A stretch of 64,000 nucleotides of DNA, from contig CANRIP010000008.1 in the NCBI GenBank assembly GCA_947630715.1, positions 25,833-89,832 on the forward strand, given 5' to 3'. Below are positions 8,527-18,078 of the stretch, one piece after another. Every line of letters begins with the position of its first letter. Within the stretch, counting starts at the first letter, position 1. The translations under genes and the position numbers were made by a program. The notes under the pieces were generated by a model. It was not told the DNA's origin, searched no databases, and saw nothing but the letters and a program-made list of their open reading frames with translations. This DNA comes from an uncultured Acetatifactor sp. (GTDB lineage Bacteria > Bacillota > Clostridia > Lachnospirales > Lachnospiraceae).

Positions 8527-8600
8527 GGAAGCATAGCTCAGCCGGGATGAGCGTTCGCCTCACACGCGAAAGGTCAGGAGTTCGAGCCTCCTTGCTTCCA
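8527..8600 (+). tRNA. tRNA-Val (anticodon CAC)
   Basis: A complete 74-nt cloverleaf: acceptor GGAAGCA/TGCTTCC, D-arm GCTC/GAGC, anticodon stem TTCGC/GCGAA with loop CTCACAC (anticodon CAC, reading GUG), T-arm AGGAG/CTCCT with TTCGAGC. CCA is not encoded. The tRNA lies in the 5' region of rho. Confidence 0.95.
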
Positions 8601-8609
8601 GGTCCGGAA

Positions 8610-8633
8610 CCGCTGCGGAATACTCCGCAGCGG
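8610..8633 (+). terminator. Hairpin between tRNA-Val and rho
   Basis: A perfect 10-bp stem, CCGCTGCGGA/TCCGCAGCGG with loop ATAC, is followed by AAATTTGTTT. It may end tRNA-Val transcription inefficiently and so act as an attenuator for rho. About 160 bp of leader then runs to the rho start with no other feature seen. Confidence 0.5.
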
Positions 8634-8792
8634 AAATTTGTTTCATCTGTGGGATGCCTGATCCGAAAGGAAGGGTCAGGAGAGAACAATCAGATCGTTA
8701 CATCGAGAAAACACATCAATGACAAGTCCTGCCGTAATTCCCGTTTCCGTTTTCAACATGACGAAACCGTTTTTAAATCTGAGGAGGAATGT

Positions 8793-10562
8793 ATGAGAGA
8801 AAAATATGAATCGTTGGCGCTTGTGCAGCTAAAGGAGCTTGCGAAGGTTCGCGGGCTGAAAGGCACGTCCGCAATGAAAAAGGCTGAGCTGGTGGAGGCG
8901 ATGCTGGCGGAGGACGAGCGGATCAGCAAATTGGAACAGAACGGTTCCGGGAAGGACAACCGAGGCGAAGAACAGCGTCCCGCCGGAGGAGAAAACCCTG
9001 CCGGAAGGAAGGGGAGTTCCGGCGAGACGGGACATCCCGGAACCCGCAGGCCCGGCCGGCACAGAGTGAGCGTGGTGAGAAACGATGCGGCCCGCCGGCC
9101 GGAGACGGATGCCCGGCAGCAGGACGCATTCAGGCAGGATGCCCGGCAGCAGGACGCGTCAAGGCAGGAGCCGCAAAAGCCTGAGGGCGTCAGACCGGAA
9201 ATCCAAAGACCGGAGCAAAGACCGGAGAGCCGCAGGCCGGAGCCCCAGAGAACGGAATACCAGGGCGCAGAGCCGCCCAGGGGAGGCGCGCCAAGGACGG
9301 AGGAAGGCCGCAGGACGGAACCTGCGCAGCAGGAAACTCCCTTTTCGGCGCCCGGCGCACAGGCGGGCCAGGCCGGAGGGGGACGCGCCCGTGTATCCGA
9401 CGTTTACGACGAAAAGTCCTACCCCCAGGAGCTGGACAGCGGCGAGGAAGCCCACGGCATTCTGGAGGTTATGCCGGACGGATACGGTTTTATCCGCTGT
9501 GACAATTACCTTCCCGGGGAGAACGACGTTTATGTGGCGCCCAGCCAGATCAGGCGTTTCGGCTTAAAGACCGGCGATATTCTGAGGGGAAACAAGCGGG
9601 TTAAAACCCAGCAGGAAAAATTCAGCGCTCTTTTGTTTATCCGTTCCATCAACGGTTACACCACGGAGGAATCCGCAAAAAGAGTGGCCTTTGAGGATAT
9701 GACCCCGATTTTTCCCAACCAGCGGATCCGCCTGGAGATCCCCGGCTGCAGCCTGGCCATGCGGGCCATGGATCTTGTAAGCCCTGTGGGAAAGGGGCAG
9801 AGAGGAATGATCGTATCCCCGCCCAAGGCCGGAAAGACCACGCTGTTAAAAGAGGTGGCCAAATCCATCCTCAGAACCAACCCGGGCATGCACATGCTGA
9901 TTCTGCTGATCGACGAGCGCCCTGAGGAAGTCACCGACATCAAGGAGGCCATTCACGGCTCGAATGTGGAGGTGATCCATTCTACCTTCGACGAGCTGCC
10001 GGAGCATCACAAAAGGGTTTCCGAGATGGTCATAGAGCGGGCAAAGCGCCTGGTGGAACATAAAAAGGATGTGGTGATTCTCCTGGACAGCATCACCCGT
10101 CTGGCCCGTGCGTACAATCTGGTGGTGCCCCCCAGCGGCAGGACCCTTTCGGGCGGCCTTGACCCGGCGGCGCTTCATATGCCGAAAAGGTTTTTCGGAG
10201 CCGCCAGAAACATGCGGGAGGGAGGCAGCCTGACCATCCTTGCCACGGCGCTGGTGGATACGGGCAGCAAAATGGACGATGTGGTGTATGAGGAATTCAA
10301 GGGAACCGGCAATATGGAAATGATTCTGGACAGAAAGCTGTCGGAAAAGAGGATTTTCCCCGCCATCGACCTGGCCAAATCCGGAACGCGCAGGGAGGAT
10401 CTGCTGCTCAGCGCGGACGAGCTGGAGGCGATCAACATTATGCGCAGGGCCCTGAACGGCTTAAAACCCGATGAAGCCACCGACCGGATTCTGGATCTGT
10501 TTGCCCGCACCCGGAATAACAATGAGTTTGTCCAGATGGTCAAAAAGAACAAATTCGTGTAA
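8793..10562 (+). CDS. rho: Transcription termination factor Rho with disordered insert
   Basis: A 589-residue RNA-dependent hexameric helicase that ends transcription of untranslated RNA. Residues 1-45 are the helical N-terminal Rho domain (LKELAKVRGLKGTSAMKKAELVEA in pieces). Residues about 46-210 are low-complexity, rich in R, Q, E, P and G, with repeated RQQDA/RQDA blocks. The cold-shock RNA-binding domain follows (HGILEVMPDGYGFIR near 220), then the ATPase with Walker A PPKAGKTTLL (near 345), LLIDERPEEVTD, and the RRALNGLKPDEATD C-terminus. ATG 8793 follows GAGGAGG. E. coli Rho has 419 residues; the excess is the insert, whose counterparts in other phyla drive RNA binding, aggregation or phase separation. 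Confidence 0.96.
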   Translation: MREKYESLALVQLKELAKVRGLKGTSAMKKAELVEAMLAEDERISKLEQNGSGKDNRGEEQRPAGGENPAGRKGSSGETGHPGTRRPGRHRVSVVRNDAARRPETDARQQDAFRQDARQQDASRQEPQKPEGVRPEIQRPEQRPESRRPEPQRTEYQGAEPPRGGAPRTEEGRRTEPAQQETPFSAPGAQAGQAGGGRARVSDVYDEKSYPQELDSGEEAHGILEVMPDGYGFIRCDNYLPGENDVYVAPSQIRRFGLKTGDILRGNKRVKTQQEKFSALLFIRSINGYTTEESAKRVAFEDMTPIFPNQRIRLEIPGCSLAMRAMDLVSPVGKGQRGMIVSPPKAGKTTLLKEVAKSILRTNPGMHMLILLIDERPEEVTDIKEAIHGSNVEVIHSTFDELPEHHKRVSEMVIERAKRLVEHKKDVVILLDSITRLARAYNLVVPPSGRTLSGGLDPAALHMPKRFFGAARNMREGGSLTILATALVDTGSKMDDVVYEEFKGTGNMEMILDRKLSEKRIFPAIDLAKSGTRREDLLLSADELEAINIMRRALNGLKPDEATDRILDLFARTRNNNEFVQMVKKNKFV

Positions 10563-10588
10563 AAAGTGGAATTTTATGAAAATGGGTC

Positions 10589-10646
10589 TTGCCAGCCGTG
10601 AAACCCTGTGTTACAATAATTAAGCTGTCCGTGGTTCCATGGACAG
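10589..10646 (+). promoter_or_regulatory. rpmE promoter and leader hairpin
   Basis: TTGCCA (10589-10594), 17-bp spacer, TACAAT (10612-10617). The transcript begins with a CTGTCC...GGACAG stem at about 10625-10646, which may be an L31 autoregulatory leader; that role is inference. Confidence 0.6.
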
Positions 10647-10697
10647 TGCGGATGAGAACAAAAAAATACCCTATGATCGTATAGAGAGGTGAAAAAG

Positions 10698-10898
10698 ATG
10701 AAAGAAGGAATCCATCCCCAGTACTATCAGGCGACCGTTACCTGCAACTGCGGCAATACTTTCGTGACCGGCTCCACAAAGCCGGAGCTCCATGTGGAGG
10801 TTTGTTCCAAGTGCCATTCGTTTTACACGGGTCAGCAAAAGATGACCAGGGCCGACGGACGTATTGAGAAGTTTAACAGGAAATACGGCGTACAATAA
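10698..10898 (+). CDS. rpmE: Ribosomal protein bL31, zinc-binding form
   Basis: A 66-residue large-subunit protein beginning [19 protein letters not shown]. The CNC and CSKCH cysteines mark the zinc-binding (C+) form, whose zinc-free paralogue often replaces it under zinc limitation. The ATG at 10698 is chosen over a GTG three codons upstream because GAGAGGTGA is well placed for it. The gene has its own promoter and terminator between rho and the DUF1385 gene. Confidence 0.96.
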   Translation: MKEGIHPQYYQATVTCNCGNTFVTGSTKPELHVEVCSKCHSFYTGQQKMTRADGRIEKFNRKYGVQ

Positions 10899-10914
10899 GA
10901 GTTGCCGGGAAAAG

Positions 10915-10938
10915 GGTGGGTGGATGCCCGCCTTTTTT
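10915..10938 (+). terminator. Terminator after rpmE
   Basis: GGTGGGT/GCCCGCC stem with loop GGAT, followed by six T residues. The stem includes two G-U pairs. Confidence 0.75.
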
Positions 10939-10991
10939 GTTCCCGCCGGTGAGGCGGGGCAGGGACACGCAATGCAGTGAGGAGCAGGGAT

Positions 10992-11972
10992 ATGACCGGG
11001 AGAAGAAGAAACCGCTATTCCGGCATTGGCGGACAGGCCGTGCTGGAGGGCGTTATGATGAAAAATCAGGATAAATACGCCGTGGCCGTGAGACAACCCA
11101 ACGGCAGGATCCAGGTGGAAATCGAGAACCACCAGGAGAGCGGCGGGAAATGCAGGAAAATTCCGTTTATCCGGGGAATCTTTCAGTTTGTGGATTCCCT
11201 GATTCTGGGAACCAAATGTCTGAATCTGTCAGCCGCCCTTTGCGACGAGGAGGAGCCGGACGGGAAACAGCAGGGGCGGGGGGAAAAGCTGGCGACGGTT
11301 TTGGTCACATGCTTTTCCGTGGCGTTTGCCCTGGGCATTTTTGTGGCGCTGCCCTATTTCCTGGCATCTCTTTGTAAGGGGTTTTTGCGCAACCAGTCCC
11401 TGCTGGCGATTCTGGAGGGGCTGATCCGGATTGTGATCTTTGTCCTGTACATCTGCGCCATCAGTCTGATGAAGGATATCAGACGGCTGTTCCGTTATCA
11501 CGGTGCGGAGCATAAGTGCATTAACTGCATCGAAAGGGGAAGGCCGCTGACGCTGCACAACGTGATGCGAAGCTCCCGGCTCCACAAAAGATGCGGCACC
11601 AGCTTTATCTTCTTTGTGCTGTTTGTGAGCATTGTCCTCTTTTTCTTTATCCGGGTGGAGAATCCCCTGCTCAGGGTGGTGATCCGCATTCTTCTGATGC
11701 CTGTGATCGCCGGGATTTCCTATGAAATCATCCGGCTTGCGGGGCGCTCCGACCATTTTCTGGTGCGTATTGTTTCCGCGCCGGGCATGTGGATTCAGCG
11801 CCTGACCACCAAAGAGCCGGACCAGAGCATGGCCCAGGTGGCCATCGCGGCGGTGGAGGCGGTGTTTGACTGGAGGCAGTTCCTTCAGGAGAATTACGGC
11901 TATGACCCAAAGGAGCTGATGCCTGAGAAGGACGGGGCGGGGCAGTCCGGCGATGCCGAGACGCAAGACTGA
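10992..11972 (+). CDS. DUF1385 membrane protein (YqhQ-like)
   Basis: A 326-residue protein with the hallmark YSGIGGQAVLEGVMMKNQ near its start and the RYHGAEHKCINCIERGRPLT block near residue 175. Four or so membrane helices lie between and after these (ATVLVTCFSVAFALGIFVAL; SFIFFVLFVSIVLFFFI). The biochemical role is unknown. Its position between rpmE and prmC-prfA is the usual one in Clostridia. AGGAG precedes ATG 10992; a GTG at 10977 is also in frame. Confidence 0.9.
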   Translation: MTGRRRNRYSGIGGQAVLEGVMMKNQDKYAVAVRQPNGRIQVEIENHQESGGKCRKIPFIRGIFQFVDSLILGTKCLNLSAALCDEEEPDGKQQGRGEKLATVLVTCFSVAFALGIFVALPYFLASLCKGFLRNQSLLAILEGLIRIVIFVLYICAISLMKDIRRLFRYHGAEHKCINCIERGRPLTLHNVMRSSRLHKRCGTSFIFFVLFVSIVLFFFIRVENPLLRVVIRILLMPVIAGISYEIIRLAGRSDHFLVRIVSAPGMWIQRLTTKEPDQSMAQVAIAAVEAVFDWRQFLQENYGYDPKELMPEKDGAGQSGDAETQD

Positions 11973-12024
11973 CCGGACGAAAAATGGGGATGCGCGGGAA
12001 ACGGCGCGGAAATGAGTCGGAAAC

Positions 12025-12903
12025 ATGACGTACGGAGAATGCTTTGGGGAAGGGAAACGGGAACTGATACAGGCCGGCGTGGCTGAGGCGGAGCTTGACG
12101 CAGGCCTTTTGCTGGAATTTGTCTGCCGGACGGACCGCGGCGCCCTGCTTGCTCACCCGGAGAGAGCCGTCTCCCCGGAGGAACAGGGGCGGTATCGGGA
12201 ACTGATTCGACAACGGGCCCGGCGCATCCCTCTCCAGTATCTGACGGGGGAGCAGTATTTTATGGGGCTGCCGTTCCAGGTTGACGAAAATGTGCTGATC
12301 CCCAGGCAGGATACGGAAATTCTGGCGGAGGAAGCCCTGCGTAACCTCCACGACGGCATGGAGATTCTGGATCTGTGCACCGGTTCCGGCTGTATTCTGA
12401 TCAGTCTGCTTAGATATTCCAACGAATGCCGGGGAGTGGGGACGGATCTTTCCGGGGCGGCTCTCCGGGTGGCGGAGAAAAACGCGGAAAGGCTGCTGGC
12501 CCGGGAAGGGGAGTCTCTTTCGGGACAACGGGGAGGCAGTTTCGCCTTTTTGGAGAGCAATCTGTATGAGCGGGTGGAGGGCATGTTTGACATGATAGTG
12601 TCCAACCCGCCTTATATTCCCACGGGTCAGATCCCGGATCTGATGCCGGAGGTGCGGGATCACGAACCCCGGATCGCCTTAAACGGCGGCGGGGACGGGC
12701 TTGCTTTTTACAGGGAAATCATTGCAGACGCGGGAAAACACCTGAAAAAAGGCGGCATGCTGCTTTTGGAGATCGGATGGGATCAGGCCGGGGCAGTGAG
12801 CGCTCTGATGAAGGACGGCGGCTTTGTGGAAGTGCGCGTGATCAGGGACTATGCCGGACTGGACAGGGTGGTAACCGGAGTTTTGGGATTTGGGCCGTTT
12901 TAA
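12025..12903 (+). CDS. prmC: Release factor glutamine methyltransferase
   Basis: A 292-residue SAM-dependent enzyme that N5-methylates the GGQ glutamine of release factors. It has the helical N-terminal domain, the SAM loop ILDLCTGSGCILISL near residue 112, and the catalytic NPPY (N194-Y197) in SNPPYIPTGQIPDLMPEV. The C-terminal HEPRIALNGGGDGLAFYR block is also typical. It lies 18 bp before prfA, its substrate's gene, and is likely translationally coupled to it. Confidence 0.95.
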   Translation: MTYGECFGEGKRELIQAGVAEAELDAGLLLEFVCRTDRGALLAHPERAVSPEEQGRYRELIRQRARRIPLQYLTGEQYFMGLPFQVDENVLIPRQDTEILAEEALRNLHDGMEILDLCTGSGCILISLLRYSNECRGVGTDLSGAALRVAEKNAERLLAREGESLSGQRGGSFAFLESNLYERVEGMFDMIVSNPPYIPTGQIPDLMPEVRDHEPRIALNGGGDGLAFYREIIADAGKHLKKGGMLLLEIGWDQAGAVSALMKDGGFVEVRVIRDYAGLDRVVTGVLGFGPF

Positions 12904-12921
12904 GCGGCGGAATGTGAGGAA

Positions 12922-14004
12922 ATGATGTTCGATAAGCTGGAAGACCTGCTGAGACGGTTTGAGGAAATCATGGGAGAGTTAAACGAGCCTACGGTGGCCG
13001 GCGACCAGGAGCGGTTCCGCAGGCTGATGAAGGAGCAGAGCGATCTTGCTCCTCTTGTGGAAACGTACAGGGAATATAAGAAAAGCAGACAGGATATGGA
13101 GGACGCCCTCTCTCTGCTGGAGGAAGAAAACGATGAAGAAATGCGGGGGATGCTGAAGGAAACCCTAAGCGAGAGCAGGGACCGTTCGGAGGAATTGGAG
13201 AAACAACTGAAGGTGCTGCTCCTTCCCAGCGACCCCAACGACGACAGGAACGTGATCGTGGAGATCCGCGCAGGGGCCGGCGGGGACGAGGCGGCCTTGT
13301 TCGCCGCGGAAATCTACCGCATGTATGTGCATTACGCGGAGGCGCAGCGCTGGAAGGTGGAGCTTTTGAACGCGGACGAGATCGGCATCGGCGGCATGAA
13401 GGAGGTGCAGTTTGTGATTGCCGGCAGGGGCGCTTACTCCAAGATGAAGTATGAGAGCGGCGTCCATCGGGTGCAGCGGGTTCCCGAGACGGAAAGCGGG
13501 GGACGGATTCACACCTCCACCGTCAGCGTGGCGGTGATGCCGGAGATGGACGAGGATATCGATATCGTCATCGACGAGAAGGACATTCGGATCGACGTGA
13601 TGCGGGCTTCCGGAAACGGCGGCCAGTGCGTGAATACCACGGATTCCGCCGTGCGGCTGACCCATTATCCCACGGGAATCGTGGTTTACAGCCAGACGGA
13701 GAAATCCCAGATTCAGAACAAGGCCAAGGCCTTCGCCCTGTTAAAATCAAAGCTGTATGACAGGGAACAGCAGCAGCGCCACGATGCGGAGGCGGAACTA
13801 AGGCGCAGCCAGATCGGCACCGGGGACCGCTCCGAAAAGATCCGCACCTACAACTTCCCCCAGGGCAGAGTCACCGACCACAGGATCGGGTTGACCCTGT
13901 ACAAGCTGGACAAGGTGCTGAACGGGGATATCCAGGAGCTGGTGGACGGCTGTATCGCCGCGGATCAGGCGGCGAAACTCAGTAAAATGGATCAGGCCGG
14001 GTAA
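12922..14004 (+). CDS. prfA: Peptide chain release factor 1
   Basis: A 360-residue factor that recognises UAA/UAG. It has a coiled N-terminal domain, [13 protein letters not shown] near residue 115, and the catalytic loop [18 protein letters not shown] with GGQ at Q235, the glutamine methylated by PrmC encoded just upstream. [20 protein letters not shown] near 305 is the domain-3 signature. Length and motif positions match E. coli RF1. TGAGGA precedes the start; a second ATG follows immediately. Confidence 0.97.
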   Translation: MMFDKLEDLLRRFEEIMGELNEPTVAGDQERFRRLMKEQSDLAPLVETYREYKKSRQDMEDALSLLEEENDEEMRGMLKETLSESRDRSEELEKQLKVLLLPSDPNDDRNVIVEIRAGAGGDEAALFAAEIYRMYVHYAEAQRWKVELLNADEIGIGGMKEVQFVIAGRGAYSKMKYESGVHRVQRVPETESGGRIHTSTVSVAVMPEMDEDIDIVIDEKDIRIDVMRASGNGGQCVNTTDSAVRLTHYPTGIVVYSQTEKSQIQNKAKAFALLKSKLYDREQQQRHDAEAELRRSQIGTGDRSEKIRTYNFPQGRVTDHRIGLTLYKLDKVLNGDIQELVDGCIAADQAAKLSKMDQAG

Positions 14005-14049
14005 AGGGCGGGGCGGGCGTCAAAGTCCGCCAAAACCCCCCTGATCTCA

Positions 14050-14078
14050 TTGACAAAGTCCGCCGCCCCCATTACAAT
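14050..14078 (+). promoter_or_regulatory. Promoter of the signalling operon
   Basis: TTGACA (14050-14055), 17-bp spacer, TACAAT (14073-14078), about 60 bp before the HD-GYP regulator. Confidence 0.8.
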
Positions 14079-14142
14079 AAAATCAGTATGGAAATGAACA
14101 AGTCTGCGGGAGCCCGCAGGACTCTGGGCGAGGATAAGGAAC

Positions 14143-15213
14143 ATGAGCGAAGTGATATTAGTCGTGGACGACGACACGGCCAATCTGATGTTGGCAAAAA
14201 AGATCCTGGGCGGTGATTTTAGGATCGCCGCGGCCAATTCGGGAGAAGCCGCCTGCCGCTATCTGGAGAGCAATCGGCCGGATCTGGTTCTGGTGGATAT
14301 CAATATGCCGGACATGGACGGCTTTGAGCTGGTCGCAAAAATGAAGGCCAATCCCCAGTGGAAATCCATCTCGGTGATTTTTCTCACCGCGGATAAGAAC
14401 GAGGAGACGGAGATCCGCTGTTTTCAGGCGGGAGCAGTGGATTTCGTGGGAAAACCCTTCCTGCCCGAGATATTGACCAGCAGGGTCAAACGAACCCTGG
14501 AGCTGGAGCGATATCGGAACAGCCTGGAGAAAATGGTGGAAGAACAGGCCCAGCAGTTGACGGGCGCCTTCCGGCGGATCAGCGAAATGCAGGAGCATGT
14601 GATCGTCGGCATGGCGAACCTGATCGAGAGCCGGGACGGCAGCACGGGAAAGCATGTGAAAAACACCCAGACCTATGTGCGCATGATCGCTCAGGAGCTG
14701 GAGCGCAGAGGGCTTTTCAGCGAAGTCCTCACAGGCGATTACATCGAAAAGCTGTGCAAGGCGGCGCCTCTGCACGACGTAGGCAAGATCCAGGTGCCCG
14801 ACAGCATTCTGCAGAAACCCGGCAGGCTGACCGCGGAGGAATATGAGATTATGAAGTCCCATACCACATGCAGCAGCGCTATCCTGGACGAGATCATCGG
14901 CGATGTGGAGGAAGAAGATTATATCCGGCTGGCCAAGGATGTGGCCATGCATCATCATGAGCGCTGGGACGGGAAGGGATACCCCATGGGCTTAAAGGGG
15001 GAGGAGATTCCTCTGGGAGCCAGGATTATGGCTCTGGCGGACGTCTTCGACGCGCTGTATGAGGAACGCTGCTACAAGCCGCCCATGCGGCCCATCGAAA
15101 AAATTTACGAGATCCTTGCGGAAGGCAGGGGGACGCAGTTTGATCCCGTCATCACGGATGTGTTCTTAAGTCTGAACGAACCGCTGTGGGAATATCTGGA
15201 GCATCGAAACTGA
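14143..15213 (+). CDS. Response regulator with HD-GYP phosphodiesterase domain
   Basis: A 356-residue cytoplasmic protein. Residues 1-125 are a receiver (VVDDDTANLMLA; phospho-acceptor D52 in LVDINMPDMDG; lysine in VGKPFLPEIL). A coiled linker (YRNSLEKMVEEQAQQL) leads to an HD-GYP domain: LHDVGKIQVPD with H211/D212, then MHHHERWDGKGYPMGLKGEE and LADVFDAL. HD-GYP enzymes degrade cyclic di-GMP, so phosphorylation probably tunes c-di-GMP. It is the first gene of a unit with two hybrid histidine kinases, its likely phosphodonors. RBS AGGATAAGGAA. Confidence 0.93.
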   Translation: MSEVILVVDDDTANLMLAKKILGGDFRIAAANSGEAACRYLESNRPDLVLVDINMPDMDGFELVAKMKANPQWKSISVIFLTADKNEETEIRCFQAGAVDFVGKPFLPEILTSRVKRTLELERYRNSLEKMVEEQAQQLTGAFRRISEMQEHVIVGMANLIESRDGSTGKHVKNTQTYVRMIAQELERRGLFSEVLTGDYIEKLCKAAPLHDVGKIQVPDSILQKPGRLTAEEYEIMKSHTTCSSAILDEIIGDVEEEDYIRLAKDVAMHHHERWDGKGYPMGLKGEEIPLGARIMALADVFDALYEERCYKPPMRPIEKIYEILAEGRGTQFDPVITDVFLSLNEPLWEYLEHRN

Positions 15214-15273
15214 CTGTGACGGTCAAAGATCCGGCCGGGCGGCGGGACGTGCTTTGGCGGAAGGTGAGGAAAC

Positions 15274-18072
15274 ATGAAAACGGGTAGAAAACAGGAAGAA
15301 AAAAGATCCGTAGAAAAGATCATTCTCGGCATATACAGCTTATACACCGCGGCTATGGTGGGGGTGGCTTACTTTGAAGACTGGGAGATGTGGGTTTCCC
15401 CGGTGATCGTTGTGGGCCTGCTGATCTGCTGGGCGGTGTTTTTGAAAAAGTATAAATCCTATCGTTTCCGGGCCTTTCTGACCACCTCCTTATGCTGGAT
15501 GAATTTTGTGATTTACGGCGTCCACAGCCCGGATTATTTCAGTCTGCTGCCTACCATGACCGGGATGATGATCCTGCTGGGGATCTACTGTATCCCGGAA
15601 GTGGTTTACATATCTGCGGGAGTTTCCACGTTTCTTTTGTTTTTCCACTCTGTGATCCTGAATACCTTTGACATTTTCGGCGGAGGGGACAGCTACCGGA
15701 TCCTGCTGCGCATTCTGTCCGTCTATCTGGCGGAGTATGTGACGTATTATCTGATCTGCAGCCAGATCAAGGTCAACAACCGTCTGCTGGAAAATATCGA
15801 CGCGCTGAATTCCGCGGAGCGGAGCAAGGACGATTTCATGGCCAACGTGTCCCATGAGATCCGTACGCCCATCAACACCATCTGCGGCATGAGCGAGATG
15901 CTTCTCCGGGAGGAGCTGCCCGCCAATATCCGGGGCGAGGTGTTTGACATTCAGACGGCCGGCCGCAATCTGTTATCCATCGTAAGCGATATTCTCGATT
16001 TTTCGGAGCTGGAATCCGGGAAAATGGATCTGGTGGAGGAGCCTTACAACATTACTTCCACCATCAACGATGTGATGAATATGACCAACGCCCAGTTAAA
16101 CGGCAAGAATCTGGAGCTGATCGTATCCTGCGACGCCACCATCCCCAGCGGCCTGATGGGGGACGAGCAGAAACTGCGCCGGGTTATCATGAATCTGGTG
16201 AACAACGCGGTGAAGTTTACGACGGAGGGCTGTGTGATCATTTCCATCTCCACCCGCAAGGAGGAATACGGCATCAACCTGATTGTGAATATCCGGGATA
16301 CCGGCATCGGCATGAACGATACGGAGCTGGAAAAGCTCTTTTCCAGCTTTAACCAGGCGGATACCAAGCGCAACCGCCAGGAGGGCGGCGTGGGGCTGGG
16401 CCTGTCCATCTCCCAGGCCATCGTCAGGAAAATGGGCGGTTTCATCACCGTGAAAAGTACGCCCGGCCAGGGCAGCGAATTTCAGTTTACCGTGCCTCAG
16501 AAGGTGGTGGACGAGACGCCCATCATTTCCCTGAACAATCCGGAATCCATCCGCGTAGTGTCTTATATCAACATGGAGAAGTACACCTACGCCGCCATCA
16601 GGGACGGCTATGAGGAATGTATCCGCCGTATGGAGGAACAGTTGGGATTCCGGCTGAAACAGTGCCGCAACCTGGCGGAGTTAAAGAGAAGACTGGATCA
16701 GGCGCACTTTACCCATGTGTTTATCTGCTGGGAGGAATACTGCGAGGATAAGAAGTGGTTTGACGAGCTGGCGCTGCAGATGCCTGTGGTGCTGGTGCTG
16801 GACAGACAGCAGGACGAGGAAGTGTCGGGGCCCCTTCTGCGCATCTACAAGCCCTTCTACGCGGTGGCGATGGCGGCGGTGCTGAACGGGGAGCGGGTGG
16901 TGCAGAGCCTGAATCAAGAGGCCCGCATCGGCAGCCGGTTTGTGGCGCCCTCCGCGTCCATTCTGGTGGTGGACGACAACATGATGAATATCAAGGTGGT
17001 GGAAGGGCTGCTGCGGCCGTACCGGATCAGGGTATTCGCCGCGTCCAGCGGCAAGGAGGCCTTAAAGAAGATAGAGTCCATGGATTACGATTTTGTGTTT
17101 ATGGATCACATGATGCCGGAGATGGACGGCGTGGAAACCATGCACCGGATCCGCCAGAAACCCGGAAGATATTTCCAGACGGTGCCGATTATCGCCCTGA
17201 CCGCCAACGCCATCGGCGGCGCCCGGGAAATGTTCCTTGCGGAAGGTTTCCAGGATTTTGTGGCAAAACCCATTGAACTGTCCGTGCTGGAGAGGGTTCT
17301 GTTAAAGTATATCCCGGAACAGAAAATTATGAAGGTGAGTCCGGAGGAGGCGGCCAGACAGGCGGAAACGTCCGCCGAAACAAAGGAACATACCTCCGGA
17401 AACGTAAAGGAGATAGGCGAGCGGGACGGCATCGACGTGAGACAGGGGATCGCTTACTGCGGCGGCAAAATTCAGGACTATGTGGAAATTCTGCAGATCT
17501 ATTATGCCACTGGCCGGGAGAAAATCGGGGAAATCGAGAATTTCTACGAACAGAGGGACTGGAAGAATTATTCCATTCTGGTTCACGCGGTCAAAAGCAC
17601 TTCCCTGGGGATCGGCGCCAGGGCGCTGTCGGATATGGCGAAGGATCTGGAATACGCGGGCAAGAGTATGGACGAGTGTTTCATCGACGGCAATCATGAG
17701 GCAATGATGAAGGAATACCGCCGGGTGCTGGAGCTTCTGGGAGCGGACGAAAGAGTGAATCCGGACGGCAGGGGAGTCGGGGAACCCGGTGCCGGCGGGG
17801 AGTCCGCCGGCGAAGACGCGGCGCCGGAGCCGGAGGAAGCGCTGGAAGAACTGGACGGCCAGGAATGGCAGAGCCTGCTGGAAGAACTGAAGGAGGCTTT
17901 GGATACCTTTGAAAGCGAAAATGTGGAAAGCATTCTGAACAGGATGAAGGGGAAAAGCTACGGCGGGGAATCCCTGGAAAAACTGATGAAACCCATCGGC
18001 GAAAAGGCGGGGATGTTTGACTTTATGGGAGCTATGGACGAACTGAATGGCATCAGAGAAAGGCTGGGGTAA
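15274..18072 (+). CDS. Hybrid sensor histidine kinase with Hpt domain
   Basis: A 932-residue membrane kinase. Residues 15-165 hold about six helices without a large extracellular loop. Then come HisKA (VSHEIRTPINT, H194), HATPase_c (NLVNNAVKF; DTGIGM; GVGLGLSIS), a degenerate receiver-like region (about 425-550; FICWEEY where the aspartate would be), a true receiver (D611 in FMDHMMPEMDG) and a C-terminal Hpt (H771 in LVHAVKSTSLGIG). This is a complete His-Asp-His relay in one chain, ready to pass phosphate to the HD-GYP regulator 60 bp upstream. The tail after residue 820 is acidic and low-complexity. The signal is unknown, probably membrane-embedded. Confidence 0.94.
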   Translation: MKTGRKQEEKRSVEKIILGIYSLYTAAMVGVAYFEDWEMWVSPVIVVGLLICWAVFLKKYKSYRFRAFLTTSLCWMNFVIYGVHSPDYFSLLPTMTGMMILLGIYCIPEVVYISAGVSTFLLFFHSVILNTFDIFGGGDSYRILLRILSVYLAEYVTYYLICSQIKVNNRLLENIDALNSAERSKDDFMANVSHEIRTPINTICGMSEMLLREELPANIRGEVFDIQTAGRNLLSIVSDILDFSELESGKMDLVEEPYNITSTINDVMNMTNAQLNGKNLELIVSCDATIPSGLMGDEQKLRRVIMNLVNNAVKFTTEGCVIISISTRKEEYGINLIVNIRDTGIGMNDTELEKLFSSFNQADTKRNRQEGGVGLGLSISQAIVRKMGGFITVKSTPGQGSEFQFTVPQKVVDETPIISLNNPESIRVVSYINMEKYTYAAIRDGYEECIRRMEEQLGFRLKQCRNLAELKRRLDQAHFTHVFICWEEYCEDKKWFDELALQMPVVLVLDRQQDEEVSGPLLRIYKPFYAVAMAAVLNGERVVQSLNQEARIGSRFVAPSASILVVDDNMMNIKVVEGLLRPYRIRVFAASSGKEALKKIESMDYDFVFMDHMMPEMDGVETMHRIRQKPGRYFQTVPIIALTANAIGGAREMFLAEGFQDFVAKPIELSVLERVLLKYIPEQKIMKVSPEEAARQAETSAETKEHTSGNVKEIGERDGIDVRQGIAYCGGKIQDYVEILQIYYATGREKIGEIENFYEQRDWKNYSILVHAVKSTSLGIGARALSDMAKDLEYAGKSMDECFIDGNHEAMMKEYRRVLELLGADERVNPDGRGVGEPGAGGESAGEDAAPEPEEALEELDGQEWQSLLEELKEALDTFESENVESILNRMKGKSYGGESLEKLMKPIGEKAGMFDFMGAMDELNGIRERLG

Positions 18073-18078
18073 GGCGAT

